NCBI RefSeq assembly: GCF_014207955.1
Contig: NZ_JACHLK010000016.1
Span: 1-64,000 of the forward strand
Direction: 5' to 3'
From: Acidovorax soli
GTDB taxonomy: Bacteria; Pseudomonadota; Gammaproteobacteria; Burkholderiales; Burkholderiaceae_C
DNA length: 64,000 nucleotides
The notes under the pieces are model-generated. The model was not told where the DNA came from. It made no database searches and was given only the letters and a program-made list of their open reading frames with translations. The position numbers and the translations under genes are program-made. How positions within the stretch are numbered: the stretch's first letter is position 1; each line of letters opens with the position of its first letter. Positions 41,973 to 50,374 of the stretch are shown here, piece after piece.

Positions 41973-42469
41973 ACCACCAGCAACGCCTGAATGCACTGAT
42001 CGCACGCGTGGACCAGGTGGCCCACCAGTCGGAGGGCGAGTACAGCGTGCAATGGGCAGGCGCCAGCTCGCAGGCAGCCATTACCGAACTGGAGCAGGCA
42101 CTGGGCGTGCGCATCAGCGGCTCATTTCGTGACTTCATTGTGCAGACCGGTGGTGGCGGGCTGGACAGCCTGTGCATCTCCACCATCCCGGCGCATGGGC
42201 CGCTGGGCGGTCTGGGCACGGTCCATGGAGACACCCTGCGCTACCGCCAGGGCTGGCCGGCGCCCCTGCCTGCCCACCTGGTCGTCATCCAGCGCAGCCA
42301 GGACGACAACGAACCCTTCTGCCTGGACACTTCGCGCGTGCAGGACGGAGAAAACCCGGTGGTGCTGTTCTACCACCAGAGCACGGGCCGGGTGGAGCCG
42401 ATCGCGGCCAGCTTCACCGCATTCCTCGAAGACTACCTGGAACCGTACTGGGAGGACCTGCCCGAATGA
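41969..42469 (+). CDS. SMI1/KNR4 family (SUKH) protein
   Basis: A 166-residue soluble protein and the clearest SUKH member of the cluster: the helix GASSQAAITELEQALGVRISGSFRDFIVQTGGGGLDSLCISTIP is the standard SMI1/KNR4 opening (an E-x2-L-G-x-x-x-P/S-x-x-F/Y-x-x-F pattern), followed by LPAHLVVIQRSQDDNEPFCLDTSRVQDGENPVVLFYH and the terminal helix SFTAFLEDYLEPYWEDL. Family members neutralise toxins by binding them. ATGA overlaps join it to both the preceding and the following gene, so it is translationally coupled on both sides. Confidence 0.85.
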   Translation: MNHQQRLNALIARVDQVAHQSEGEYSVQWAGASSQAAITELEQALGVRISGSFRDFIVQTGGGGLDSLCISTIPAHGPLGGLGTVHGDTLRYRQGWPAPLPAHLVVIQRSQDDNEPFCLDTSRVQDGENPVVLFYHQSTGRVEPIAASFTAFLEDYLEPYWEDLPE

Positions 42470-42909
42470 GCGTCGCTGCGAAGAAGGCACTCTGCGCCGC
42501 CCTGCTGCTGCCCCTGTGCGCTGCCGTGCCACCGGCGCTGGCCCTGTGCCTGGACGGGCGTGCCCCCCCGGTGGCGCAGGAAGCCGCTGCCGCCTCGGGC
42601 GTGGTGGTGGCCGAGGTCACCCAGGCAGAGCTGTTGCGCGAGGACCCGGCAGACCCGGACGGCATCACGGCCACGCTGTATGTGCTCAAGGTGCTGCGCA
42701 CCGTGCGGGGAGCCCTGCCGCCCGGCCTGGCGCTGTACAGCGAGAACACCAGCGCGCGCTTTCCCATGGAGGTGGGTGGGCGCTACCTGCTGCTCCTCTC
42801 GCGCGACCGGAACTACCGCTACTTTGTGGACGCCTGCGGCAACTCCGGCCTGCTGTCGCAGCGGCAGGAGGTCCTCAAGACCCTGGGCGGCCCGAAAAGC
42901 CTGCCCTGA
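42466..42909 (+). CDS. secreted TIMP/NTR-like protein of unknown function
   Basis: A 147-residue protein with a Sec signal peptide (KKALCAALLLPLCAAVPPALA) and two mature cysteines, one right after cleavage (ALCLDG) and one near the end (FVDACGNSG). An N-terminal Cys, a beta-rich body (ASGVVVAEVTQAELLRED, ATLYVLKVLRTVRG) and GGRYLLLLSRD suggest the netrin/TIMP-like fold found in small bacterial secreted proteins; this is tentative. It is the last gene of the tightly coupled plus-strand row and the only one with an export signal, ending 5 bp before the convergent ABC receptor gene. Confidence 0.65.
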   Translation: MSVAAKKALCAALLLPLCAAVPPALALCLDGRAPPVAQEAAAASGVVVAEVTQAELLREDPADPDGITATLYVLKVLRTVRGALPPGLALYSENTSARFPMEVGGRYLLLLSRDRNYRYFVDACGNSGLLSQRQEVLKTLGGPKSLP

Positions 42910-42914
42910 GGAGA

Positions 42915-44081
42915 TCAGCTCAAGCGGCGCGCGTTCTCGGCGTAGATGGCCAGGTAGATCGAGTCCGAGCCCACATACGGGGCCTTGCCGCCAAAGCCTA
43001 CATTGAAGTCGCCGAACGAGAGCGAGCGGATGCCCGCCAGGCCGTTGCGCAGCCGCTCGCGCGTGAGGTCCTTGCCGGCGTTCTTCAGGCCCTCGATCAT
43101 GATCTGGGCATTGACCCAGCCCTCCAGGGCGCTGCCGCTGTTCATGAATTCGGGCTTGCCATTCGTGGCCTTCATGGTGCTCTGGAACTTGCGCACCACC
43201 ACCGACTTCTGTGAATTGGCGTCGGGGAACACCTGCACCAGGGCCATGCCGCGCGTGGCGGCGGCCAGCTTGGGCAGCTCCGAGGAGATCACCGTGACCG
43301 ACAAACCGGCCAGCGGCACGCCCGCGGCCTTGGCGCGGAAGGGCATGACGAAGGCGGTATTGGCCGTGCCCGTGGTGGCCAGCAGCACAGCACCCGGGCG
43401 CTCGGCCGCCACCTTGTCGGCCAGCTCGGCACCGTTCTTGCCGTCCACGGCCAGCGCGAACTCACCCGCGCGTTCGACCTTGATCTCGTCGAGCGCACGC
43501 GACATGTCCTTGAGCACTTCCTTGCCGAAGGGGTTGTCCAGGTAGACCACGGCGATGCGCTTGAGGCCCATGTCCACCACCTGCTTGACCAGGCGCTGGG
43601 TTTCCTCGCGGTAGCTCGGGCGCACGAAGAACACGTTGCGCTGCTCGGGCGAGCGCAGCGAAGGCGCGCCGGTGATGGGCCCCACGGTGGGGATGCCCTT
43701 GCCTTCGATCAGCGGCAGGATGGCGGCCGTGTTGGCAGTACCCAGGGGCGAGATCAGCGCAAAGACGGACTGCGCTTCCAGCATCTGGGTCACGTTCTGC
43801 AGGGTGCGGCTGGCGACGTAGGCGTCGTCCTTGGCATCCATGCGGATCTCGCGGCCATGCACGCCGCCGGCCTGGTTCACTTCGGCAAACGCGGCCTTCA
43901 TGCCGGCCACCTGCTCGATGCCGGCCTGGCCCAGGGGGCCGGTCAGGGCAATGGAGCAGCCCAGGTTGATGTGCCTGGCGGACAGGGCCTCTTCGGCCGC
44001 GCTCGCGGTGAACGCCCAGGCGGGCAGGCTGGTGGCCGCAGCCATCTGGGTGGCGCGCAGGATGAATTGACGACGGCTCAT
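42915..44081 (-). CDS. ABC transporter substrate-binding protein, branched-chain amino acid/aromatic type, Tat-exported
   Basis: A 388-residue periplasmic receptor of the type I (LivJ/LivK) fold. The leader SRRQFILRATQMAAATSLPAWAFTASA has a twin-arginine motif, so export by Tat is probable. The mature protein begins INLGCSIALTGPLGQAGIEQVAGMKAAFAEVNQAGGVHGREI, typical of the family, with LALISPLGTANTAA-like binding-site segments and IAVVYLDNPFGKEVLKDM between lobes. No ABC permease or ATPase genes adjoin it, so the transporter is encoded elsewhere or the protein is an orphan sensor. Ligand unknown. The start at 44081 gives the RR motif at residues 3-4. Confidence 0.88.
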   Translation of the reverse strand: MSRRQFILRATQMAAATSLPAWAFTASAAEEALSARHINLGCSIALTGPLGQAGIEQVAGMKAAFAEVNQAGGVHGREIRMDAKDDAYVASRTLQNVTQMLEAQSVFALISPLGTANTAAILPLIEGKGIPTVGPITGAPSLRSPEQRNVFFVRPSYREETQRLVKQVVDMGLKRIAVVYLDNPFGKEVLKDMSRALDEIKVERAGEFALAVDGKNGAELADKVAAERPGAVLLATTGTANTAFVMPFRAKAAGVPLAGLSVTVISSELPKLAAATRGMALVQVFPDANSQKSVVVRKFQSTMKATNGKPEFMNSGSALEGWVNAQIMIEGLKNAGKDLTRERLRNGLAGIRSLSFGDFNVGFGGKAPYVGSDSIYLAIYAENARRLS

Positions 44082-44203
44082 GTGTGAAAAATGCCCGGAA
44101 ATGTGCAAAGTGGCGCAGGCTACCGGCGCCACGGCCCACAACTTGTCCGGTTTGCGACAGTCTGTCGCGCAAAGCGCACAATTTTGGGGCACGCCCCTAA
44201 ATC

Positions 44204-44941
44204 TCAGCCCGCCAGCAAGCCCGGCAACAGAGAGGCGGAAGTGCCGCGCAGCACGGCATCGGCAGTGCCATCCAGTTCACTCGGGTTGGGGTTGAGCACC
44301 ACCACCCGGGCCCCGGCCGAACGGGCCAGGTGGGCCAGGCCCGCAGCGGGGTACACCGCACCGGCGGTGCCGACCACCAGCATCAGTTCGCAGTCCTGCG
44401 TCGCCCGCTCCGCGGCCTCGAACACGGCCAGGGGCAGCATTTCGCCAAACCAGACCACGCCGGGGCGCACCTGGTTGCCGCAGTGGCGGCAGGTGGGCGG
44501 GCTGCCCGCCACCGCCTCGCCCAACTGGCAGCAGTCGCGCGGCGCATCGAGCCAGCGGTCGGCGAACAGATCGCCATGCAGGCACAGCACACCGGTGCTG
44601 CCCACGCGCTGGTGCAGGCCGTCCACGTTCTGCGTGATGAGCGTGAGCCGCCCGGGATGGGCCGCCTGGAACTGCGCCAACGCCCGGTGCCCGGCATTGG
44701 GCTGCACACCGTCCATCAGCTGGCGCCGGTGCTGGTACCAGTTCCACACGCGCTCGGGATGGGAGCGAAAGCCGGCCTCGGTCGCCATGTCCTCGGCACG
44801 GAACTGGGCCCAGTAGCCGGTCTGCGCATCGCGGAAGGTGGGCACGCCCGATTCGGCGCTGACGCCCGCGCCGGTGAGCACGGCGATGTGGCGCGCCTCG
44901 CGCACCCAGGCGCGCACGGTGTCCAAGCGGTCTTCCAGCAT
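44204..44941 (-). CDS. cobB: Sir2 family NAD-dependent protein deacylase
   Basis: A 245-residue sirtuin that removes acyl groups from lysines using NAD. Motifs: GAGVSAESGVPTFRD (NAD binding, residues 24-38), TQNVDGLHQ, the catalytic histidine in LHGDLF, a zinc ribbon with CC (about residue 139) and CRHC, and VVGTAGAVYPAA. The segment WNWYQHRR contains the Tyr-x-x-Arg pair that marks class III sirtuins preferring succinyl/malonyl groups. It starts 9 bp before the rlmB stop and follows rlmB on the minus strand, and may be co-transcribed with it. Confidence 0.9.
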   Translation of the reverse strand: MLEDRLDTVRAWVREARHIAVLTGAGVSAESGVPTFRDAQTGYWAQFRAEDMATEAGFRSHPERVWNWYQHRRQLMDGVQPNAGHRALAQFQAAHPGRLTLITQNVDGLHQRVGSTGVLCLHGDLFADRWLDAPRDCCQLGEAVAGSPPTCRHCGNQVRPGVVWFGEMLPLAVFEAAERATQDCELMLVVGTAGAVYPAAGLAHLARSAGARVVVLNPNPSELDGTADAVLRGTSASLLPGLLAG

Positions 44942-44950
44942 GGCCAGGGC

Positions 44951-45697
44951 TCAGGTCCTCTGGCGCAGGGCTTCGTAGAGGCAGACGCCGCTGGCCACCG
45001 AGACGTTGAGGCTTTCCACCGCCCCCTTCATCGGGATGCTGACCAGCTCATCGCAGGTCTTGCGCGTGAGCTGGCGCATGCCATCGCCCTCGGCGCCCAG
45101 CACCAGGGCCACGGGGCCTTTCAGGTCTACCTGGTAGATGGTCTTGGGCGCATCGTCGCTGGTGCCTATGCACCAGATGTTGCGTTCCTTGAGCTCGCCC
45201 AGGGTGCGCGCCAGGTTGGTGACCATGAAGTAGGGCATGGTCTCGGCCGCGCCGCTGGCGACCTTGGCCACGGTGGCGTTGATGCCCACGGCATGGTCCT
45301 TGGGGGCGATGACGGCGTGCGCACCCGCACCATCGGCCACGCGCAGGCAGGCGCCCAGGTTGTGCGGGTCGGTCACGCCGTCGAGCACCAGCAGCAGGGG
45401 CTGCTCGACGCCGGCAGCCTCCAGGTTCTCCAGCAGCTCATCGAGCGAGGTGACCTGGGCCACGGGCTCCACCCGCGCCGCCACGCCCTGGTGGCCGTGG
45501 CTGCCGGCCAGCTTGGCGATGCGCACGCTGTCGGCCTCGATCAGGCGGGCGCCGGCCTCGCGCGCGCGGTCCAGGAACTGGCGCATGCGCGCATCGCGCC
45601 GCGTGGCTTCGTAGTAGATCTCGATGATGGACTGCGGCGCCGTCTTCAGGCGCACGCCCACGGCATGGAAGCCGAATAGGACTTTGGGGGAGGACAT
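44951..45697 (-). CDS. rlmB: 23S rRNA (guanosine-2251-2'-O)-methyltransferase
   Basis: A 248-residue SPOUT (SpoU) methyltransferase that methylates the ribose of G2251 in the ribosomal P-loop. An N-terminal substrate-binding domain ([37 protein letters not shown]) precedes the knotted catalytic domain with the three SpoU motifs: [29 protein letters not shown] and [22 protein letters not shown]. Length and order are standard. The start at 45697 is the start of the conserved domain; an upstream in-frame extension is not supported. Confidence 0.95.
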   Translation of the reverse strand: MSSPKVLFGFHAVGVRLKTAPQSIIEIYYEATRRDARMRQFLDRAREAGARLIEADSVRIAKLAGSHGHQGVAARVEPVAQVTSLDELLENLEAAGVEQPLLLVLDGVTDPHNLGACLRVADGAGAHAVIAPKDHAVGINATVAKVASGAAETMPYFMVTNLARTLGELKERNIWCIGTSDDAPKTIYQVDLKGPVALVLGAEGDGMRQLTRKTCDELVSIPMKGAVESLNVSVASGVCLYEALRQRT

Positions 45698-45780
45698 GCC
45701 CCGATTATCGACTGGACGGGCATACCCCCCCCAGCTATCGACAGTCCGGCGAACCACGGAAACTGGCACGCCCCAAAACC

Positions 45781-45859
45781 AGTGCCCCCGCGCAAGGGCC
45801 GCCCCGCCGCGCTGGGGGCGTCCCCCTTTCAGGGGGAAGGCGCGAAGCGACTCAGGGGG
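45781..45859. repeat. Comamonadaceae-type extragenic repeat, copy 1 (downstream of ybbA)
   Basis: AGTGCCCCCGCGCAAGGGCC opens the repeat at 45781; GCCCCGCCGC, GGGGGCGTCCCCCT and GGCGCGAAGCGACTCAGGGG follow, ending directly at the ybbA stop codon. A second, longer copy lies at 62636-62815, also abutting the stop of a minus-strand gene. The internal CCCCCT/AGGGGG hairpin could end or protect transcripts. Confidence 0.75.
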
Positions 45860-46555
45860 TTAATCTTCTTTTACCTGGCCCGCATCGATGGTGATGCGCC
45901 GCTCGCAGCGCGCCGCGATGCTGCGGTCGTGCGTGACGAGCACCAGCGTGGTGCCCTGCTCGCGGTTGAGCTCGAACATCAGCTGCATGATGGTCTCGCC
46001 GGTGGCAAAGTCCAGGCTGCCCGTGGGCTCGTCGGCCAGCAGCACGGCCGGGTGCACGACGAAGGCGCGTGCCAGGGCCACGCGCTGCTGCTCACCGCCC
46101 GAAAGCACCTTGGGGTAATGCCCGAGGCGCTGGCCCAGGCCCACGCGCGCCAGCATGTCGGCGGCGGCCTTGCGCGCGTCGCGCCGGTTGGCCAGCTCCA
46201 GTGGCAGCATCACGTTCTCCAGCGCCGTGAGGTTGCCCATGAGCTGGAAGCTCTGGAACACGAAGCCGACCTTTTGGGCACGCAGCGCGGCGCGCTCGTC
46301 CTCGTCGATGGCGAAGAGGTCATGGCCGTCCAGGCGCACCGTGCCGCGCGTGGGTGTATCCAGGCCGGCGATGATGGACAGCAGCGTGCTCTTGCCCGAA
46401 CCCGAGGCCCCCACGATGGCCGCGGTTTCCCTTGGCGCCAGGCGGAAATCGATATCCCGCAGAATGTCCAGCGTACCGGTCGAATCCGTGACCGACTTGA
46501 AGACATGCTCGACGGCAATAATGGGGGTCACGGGCGATGGGGAAGTTTCGGACAT
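45860..46555 (-). CDS. ybbA: ABC transporter ATP-binding protein, YbbA/LolD-like
   Basis: A 231-residue ATPase subunit of the MacB/LolD exporter superfamily. Walker A GASGSGKST, Q-loop FVFQSFQLMGNLTALENV, signature LSGGEQQRVALARA, Walker B VLLADEPTGSLD and switch histidine VTHD are all intact. The divergent tesA-type gene 15 bp away reproduces the E. coli ybbA/tesA arrangement, which identifies it as YbbA rather than LolD. The membrane partner YbbP is not encoded within the window. Confidence 0.85.
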   Translation of the reverse strand: MSETSPSPVTPIIAVEHVFKSVTDSTGTLDILRDIDFRLAPRETAAIVGASGSGKSTLLSIIAGLDTPTRGTVRLDGHDLFAIDEDERAALRAQKVGFVFQSFQLMGNLTALENVMLPLELANRRDARKAAADMLARVGLGQRLGHYPKVLSGGEQQRVALARAFVVHPAVLLADEPTGSLDFATGETIMQLMFELNREQGTTLVLVTHDRSIAARCERRITIDAGQVKED

Positions 46556-46570
46556 GAAAGGTTCTTCGCT

Positions 46571-47236
46571 TTGATTCGAGATCTGCAGTATCGGCGCCAC
46601 TTTATCTTCTCGGCGGGCATCCTGGGTTTGGCAGGGATTTGCGCCCCCGCCGCCTGGGCCCAGGCACCCGCGCCCTCCGCGCCGGCCATCCTGGTGCTGG
46701 GCGACTCGCTGAGCGCCGAATACGGCCTGGCGCGCGGCTCGGGCTGGGTGGCCCTGCTGGAAAAGCGCCTGCAGGAGGAAAAGATCGAACGCCGCGTGGT
46801 CAACGCCAGCGTGAGCGGGGAAACCACCTCGGGCGGGCGCTCGCGCCTGGCTGCCCTGCTGACCCAGCACAAACCGGCCGTGGTGGTGATCGAGCTCGGC
46901 GGCAACGATGCGCTGCGCGGCCTGCCGCTGAAAAATACCGAAGAGAACCTCACGGCCATGACCGATGCGGCGCAGAAGGCTGGGGCCAAGGTCCTGCTGG
47001 TGGGCATGCAGGTGCCCCCGAACTACGGCACCGACTACGCGAACCGCTTTGCCGGCCTGTTCACCACCGTGGCCCAGGCAAAAAAGGCGGCCGTGGTGCC
47101 GTTCTTCCTCAAGGGCGTGGCCGATGGCCCGGACCCCACGCGCCTGTTCCAGGCCGATCGCATCCATCCGCGCGCAGAGGCGCACCCGCAGATGCTGGCC
47201 AATGTCTGGCCAGAGCTGAAGAAGCTGCTGCGCTGA
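46571..47236 (+). CDS. tesA: arylesterase/lysophospholipase, TesA-like SGNH hydrolase
   Basis: A 221-residue secreted esterase/thioesterase. A signal peptide (HFIFSAGILGLAGICAPAAWAQ) is followed by the SGNH blocks: LVLGDSLSAEYGLARGSGWVALL (block I Ser), NASVSGETTSGGRSRL (Gly), VIELGGNDALRG (Asn) and DRIHPRAEAHPQM (Asp/His). No ATG fits; a TTG at 46571 with AAAGG nine bases upstream gives the signal peptide MIRDLQYRR... and is preferred. In this reading ybbA and tesA start only 15 bp apart on opposite strands. Confidence 0.88.
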   Translation: MIRDLQYRRHFIFSAGILGLAGICAPAAWAQAPAPSAPAILVLGDSLSAEYGLARGSGWVALLEKRLQEEKIERRVVNASVSGETTSGGRSRLAALLTQHKPAVVVIELGGNDALRGLPLKNTEENLTAMTDAAQKAGAKVLLVGMQVPPNYGTDYANRFAGLFTTVAQAKKAAVVPFFLKGVADGPDPTRLFQADRIHPRAEAHPQMLANVWPELKKLLR

Positions 47237-47248
47237 GCGCCTGCCCGC

Positions 47249-47431
47249 TCAGCCGCCGTTCGAGCCCGGGGGCTGGCTGGTGGGCTGTGCGTCCTCGTCG
47301 CCGGCATCGGGCTGGTCGTCGTGCGAACCATCCGCCTTGCGCTGGGACTTGGCACGCAGCTTGTCTTCCTTCTTCTGCTTTTTGGCGAGCTCGCGCTGGC
47401 GCTTTTCGTATCCGTAGTTGGGTGTTGCCAA
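47249..47431 (-). CDS. small lysine-rich conserved protein
   Basis: A 60-residue protein: a conserved-looking basic helix (NYGYEKRQRELAKKQKKEDKLRAKSQRKA) and an acidic, unstructured tail (DDQPDAGDEDAQPTSQPP). I have seen this kind of small charged protein in Burkholderiales genomes but no function is known. The start is TTG at 47431 with AGGAAG at a proper distance upstream. It is convergent with tesA (12 bp between stops). Confidence 0.65.
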   Translation of the reverse strand: MATPNYGYEKRQRELAKKQKKEDKLRAKSQRKADGSHDDQPDAGDEDAQPTSQPPGSNGG

Positions 47432-47485
47432 GGTGTTTGCTTCCTGAAGTGGAGACCCACTGTAACAGCACCGCCCCCGAAAAGT

Positions 47486-48328
47486 TCACTCCGCAGCGGG
47501 CGGCAGTGGGGTTACTGAGGCACGGTAGGCGTGCCAGCTGGCATGGCCCAGCAAGGGTCCGGCCAGAAGCAGGGGCGCACCCCCGAACCAGAGGGAAACG
47601 GCCACCAGGGCGGCAATGAGCGCGCCCCAGAGCAGCATCACCCCGGTATTGCCCGCCACCACGCGCAGGCTGGTGATGCCGGCCGTCAGCGCATCGGTGT
47701 CGCGGTCCAGGATCATGGGGATGGACACGACGGTGGTGGAAAACACCAGCGCGGCAAACACCCCGCCCACCGCCACATACACCGCCACGAAGGCCCCGTT
47801 CTGCGGGTTGAAGGTGGCCTGCAGCACGCCCGTGGTCGAGGGCATGCCGGTATGGAAGAACACGGCGAAGACCACGAGCGAGGCCCGGCCCCAGAGCAGC
47901 TCGAGCACCACCAGCACGAGGACCAGCATGGCCATGCTGCCCAGATGGCGGTCCCAGCAGGTGAGCGACTCGCTCAGTTGCGGCGCAAGGCCGGCTTGCC
48001 GCCGCCGGCTGGTGTCGTACAGCCCCATGGCCAGGAACGGCCCCAGCAGCAGGCAGCCGCAGGCCAGGGACATGCTGTACTCCGGCCGAGTGCGGAACAC
48101 CCAGCCCAGCACCACCGCCATGCCCCAGAACAGCAGGCCGTAGAACACGGCGATGCCCGGGGCTGCCCGCACATCGCGCAGGCCCAACGCCAGCCAGCGA
48201 AACGGGTCCGCAAGGCCCAGGCGCTGCAACTGCACCGCCTGGGCTGCTTGCGCATCCGGCGCATCCAGCGCCTCTGGGGGTGGGGCCGCCGCAGGCTGCG
48301 GCGCAGGCGGGGTGGGCGTGGTGGTCAT
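47486..48328 (-). CDS. DUF2189 family integral membrane protein
   Basis: A 280-residue protein with a Pro/Ala-rich leader of about 30 residues and five to six hydrophobic helices. Family pattern: WLALGLRDVRAAPGIAVFYGLLFWGMAVVLGWVF, then LACGCLLLGPFLAMGLYDTSRRRQAG, and TVVSIPMILDRDTDALTAGITSLRVVAGNTGVMLLWGALIAAL. Known only as a conserved proteobacterial membrane protein. The ATG at 48328 is preferred; a GTG three codons upstream is an alternative. Confidence 0.82.
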   Translation of the reverse strand: MTTTPTPPAPQPAAAPPPEALDAPDAQAAQAVQLQRLGLADPFRWLALGLRDVRAAPGIAVFYGLLFWGMAVVLGWVFRTRPEYSMSLACGCLLLGPFLAMGLYDTSRRRQAGLAPQLSESLTCWDRHLGSMAMLVLVLVVLELLWGRASLVVFAVFFHTGMPSTTGVLQATFNPQNGAFVAVYVAVGGVFAALVFSTTVVSIPMILDRDTDALTAGITSLRVVAGNTGVMLLWGALIAALVAVSLWFGGAPLLLAGPLLGHASWHAYRASVTPLPPAAE

Positions 48329-48417
48329 GGGCTCCACGCTATGCCCGGCAGGCCAGGCCCGCCAGTGCGGAAAGCACCAACCCGGCCTTGACGCAGGTCA
48401 AGGCGCGGCAAGCGCGC

Positions 48418-49644
48418 TCACGCGGTGAAGGCGCGCTCCATGGCCTGCTGCAGATCCCGCTGCAGATCGTCCACGGCCTCCAGGCCGATGGAAAAACGCA
48501 CCAGCGTACCGGGCTGGAGGTGCGCCGTGGGCCGGCCGCGCATGCGCGCCAGGTCGTAGGGCACGACCAGGCTCATGGGCCCGCCCCAGCTGTAGCCCAG
48601 CTTGAACAGGCGCAGGCCATCGCAGAAGGCATCGACCTGCGCCTGGCTGTAGCGTGCATCGACCAGCACACTGAACAGGCCCGCTGCGCCACCCGCGCCG
48701 CCATAGGCCGCGCCGCACAGCGCCTTCCAGTGCCCATGGCCTGGCGATTCGGGCAGTGCCGGGTGCAGCACCTGGGCGATCGCCGGCTGCTGCTGCAGCC
48801 ACAGCGCGAGGCGGCGCGCCGCCTCGTCGTGCGCGCGGTAGCGCAGGGCGATGCTGGGCAGCGAGCGCAGCACCGCCTCGGCGTCGTTGGCGCCGACACC
48901 CAGGCCCAGGCGCATGTGGGTGAGCTTGAGCTTCATGTGCAGGGCCTCGTCGCGCGTGACGATGCTGCCCATGAGCACATCGCCGCCGCCGCTGGGGTAC
49001 TTGGTGAGGGCATGGGCGCAAATGTCCACGCCCAGGCTGCCATCCCCCAGCAGGTCGAAGGGTGCGAAGGCCAGGCCGGCGCCCCAGGTGTTGTCCAGCG
49101 CCGTGGTCACGCCACGCGCGCGGCAAATGCGCACCTGCTCGCACAGGTCGGGGAACTCCATGGTGACGGAGCCCGCCGCCTCCAGCCACACCAGGCGCGT
49201 GGCCGGCGTGATGCGCGCGGCCAGGTCGGCCGGGTCCAGCGGGTCGTAGACCGCATGGCCGATGCCGAAGCGGCGCAGCTCACCGTGGATCAGGTCCTTG
49301 CTCGGGCCGTAGACGTTGTCGGGGATCAGCAGTTCATCGCCGGGCTTGAGCAGGGCCAGCGCCACATTGGCGATGGCGGCCAGGCCGCTTGGCACCAACA
49401 GGCACTGCAGCCCCCCCTCCAAAGCGCACAGGCGCTCTTCGAGAATGAAGGTGGTGGGGGTGCCATGCAGGCCGTAGGTGTAGCCGCTCTTGTCCTTCCA
49501 CTCGCGGCTGCGCATGGCGGCCACATTCGGAAAGATCACGGTGGAGGCCTTGTAGACCGGCGTCTGCGGGGCCTGGAAGCCCGCGGGCGGAATGTAATCG
49601 TGGTGGACCAGGCGGGAGGCGATATCGGAAGCAGGATCGTGCAT
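48418..49644 (-). CDS. metC: cystathionine beta-lyase (PLP, Cys/Met metabolism family)
   Basis: A 408-residue fold-type I PLP enzyme. Features: TPVYKASTVIFPNVAAMRSR, YTYGLHGTPTTFILEERLCALEGGLQCLLVPSGLAAI, DNTWGAGLAFAPFDLLGDGSLGVDICAHALTKYPSGGGDVLMG (PLP lysine in LTKYPSGGGD) and the C-terminal RFSIGLEAVDDLQRDLQQAM. The LHGTPTT motif and LSGAG-like variation favour MetC (cystathionine to homocysteine, pyruvate and ammonia) over MetB. It is preceded by a 280-bp hairpin-rich leader and followed by nothing on its strand for 90 bp. Confidence 0.87.
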   Translation of the reverse strand: MHDPASDIASRLVHHDYIPPAGFQAPQTPVYKASTVIFPNVAAMRSREWKDKSGYTYGLHGTPTTFILEERLCALEGGLQCLLVPSGLAAIANVALALLKPGDELLIPDNVYGPSKDLIHGELRRFGIGHAVYDPLDPADLAARITPATRLVWLEAAGSVTMEFPDLCEQVRICRARGVTTALDNTWGAGLAFAPFDLLGDGSLGVDICAHALTKYPSGGGDVLMGSIVTRDEALHMKLKLTHMRLGLGVGANDAEAVLRSLPSIALRYRAHDEAARRLALWLQQQPAIAQVLHPALPESPGHGHWKALCGAAYGGAGGAAGLFSVLVDARYSQAQVDAFCDGLRLFKLGYSWGGPMSLVVPYDLARMRGRPTAHLQPGTLVRFSIGLEAVDDLQRDLQQAMERAFTA

Positions 49645-49924
49645 GCAGCCAATGGTAGCGCGCCGCACCAGGGCGAACCCTGGTGCGGCGCAGCACCTTT
49701 GCAATGGCCCCGGTCACCGGGGCAGGCAAAGGCCCAGGGCGGGGCCACGGCGGCTGCGTCCCACGCATCACCTGGCTGGGCAGCCTGCGAATGCCGGTCC
49801 TCGCAATGGTGCGGCAGCACTGCTTTGCTGCCAACCGGCGGTCGCAGGCCATCCCGGTGCGGTGCGCGTGCAGCCTGTGGACCCCAGGGTCCGCAGGCGG
49901 ACACAGCTCCGTACAGGCCCGGCC
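49645..49924 (-). other. hairpin-rich 280-bp spacer upstream of metC
   Basis: No gene is apparent. Four stem-loops are visible: a perfect 14-bp stem with tetraloop CGAA at 49660-49691, GCCCCGGT-C-ACCGGGGC at 49707-49723, GGCAGCA/TGCTGCC at 49813-49832 and GGACCC-CA-GGGTCC at 49879-49892. None has a T-tract on either side, so they are not standard terminators. I see no known riboswitch sequence. The first lies only about 15 bases from the metC start and could affect its translation. Confidence 0.5.
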
Positions 49925-50374
49925 TTAGCTCGGTGTCACGGTCAGCTGGTTGTTGACCGAGGTCACGCCCTTGACGGCGCTGGCAATGGTCTCTGCACGC
50001 TGCTTGGCGGCAGGCGTGGTGGCCGGGCCGTTGAGCGTCACGGAACCGTTGACGGTGTCCACATCGATTTTGATGGCGCTCAGGTCGGGGTCCTTGGCCA
50101 GGCCGGCGGACACCTGGGCCGTGATGGTGGCGTCGTCGATCTTTTCCTTCGCGGCCTGCGAACCTTGCTCCATCTTGTTGCCGGCGCTTTGCATGGCGGC
50201 CTCGGCCTTGATGCGGGCGTCGGTGGCGGCCTGCTCGGTGCGGTCAACGGCCGAATCCAGGCGCTGGCCCACGGTGGCGTCTTCGGTCTTGCTGCAAGCA
50301 GCCAGGCCCAGCGCCAGGGCGCTGACGGCCAGCACGCTGGCGATGCGGTGGGTGGAACGCTGTGCGGTGTTCAT
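49925..50374 (-). CDS. BON-domain periplasmic lipoprotein
   Basis: A 149-residue lipoprotein: signal with lipobox LAAC (Cys near residue 27), an Ala/Glu-rich helical linker of about 50 residues (SAVDRTEQAATDARIKAEAAMQSAGNKMEQGSQAAKEKI), then one BON domain (ITAQVSAGLAKDPDLSAIKIDVDTVNGSVTLNGPATTPAAKQRAETIASAVKGVTSVNNQLTV pattern). BON proteins such as OsmY bind phospholipid and act in envelope stress; the single domain here is shorter than OsmY's pair. It diverges from the SulP gene. Confidence 0.85.
   Translation of the reverse strand: MNTAQRSTHRIASVLAVSALALGLAACSKTEDATVGQRLDSAVDRTEQAATDARIKAEAAMQSAGNKMEQGSQAAKEKIDDATITAQVSAGLAKDPDLSAIKIDVDTVNGSVTLNGPATTPAAKQRAETIASAVKGVTSVNNQLTVTPS

Noticed and set aside
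49645-49924. A SAM or other known riboswitch in front of metC
   Set aside because: No SAM-riboswitch core or other known aptamer sequence was recognised; only plain stem-loops are visible.
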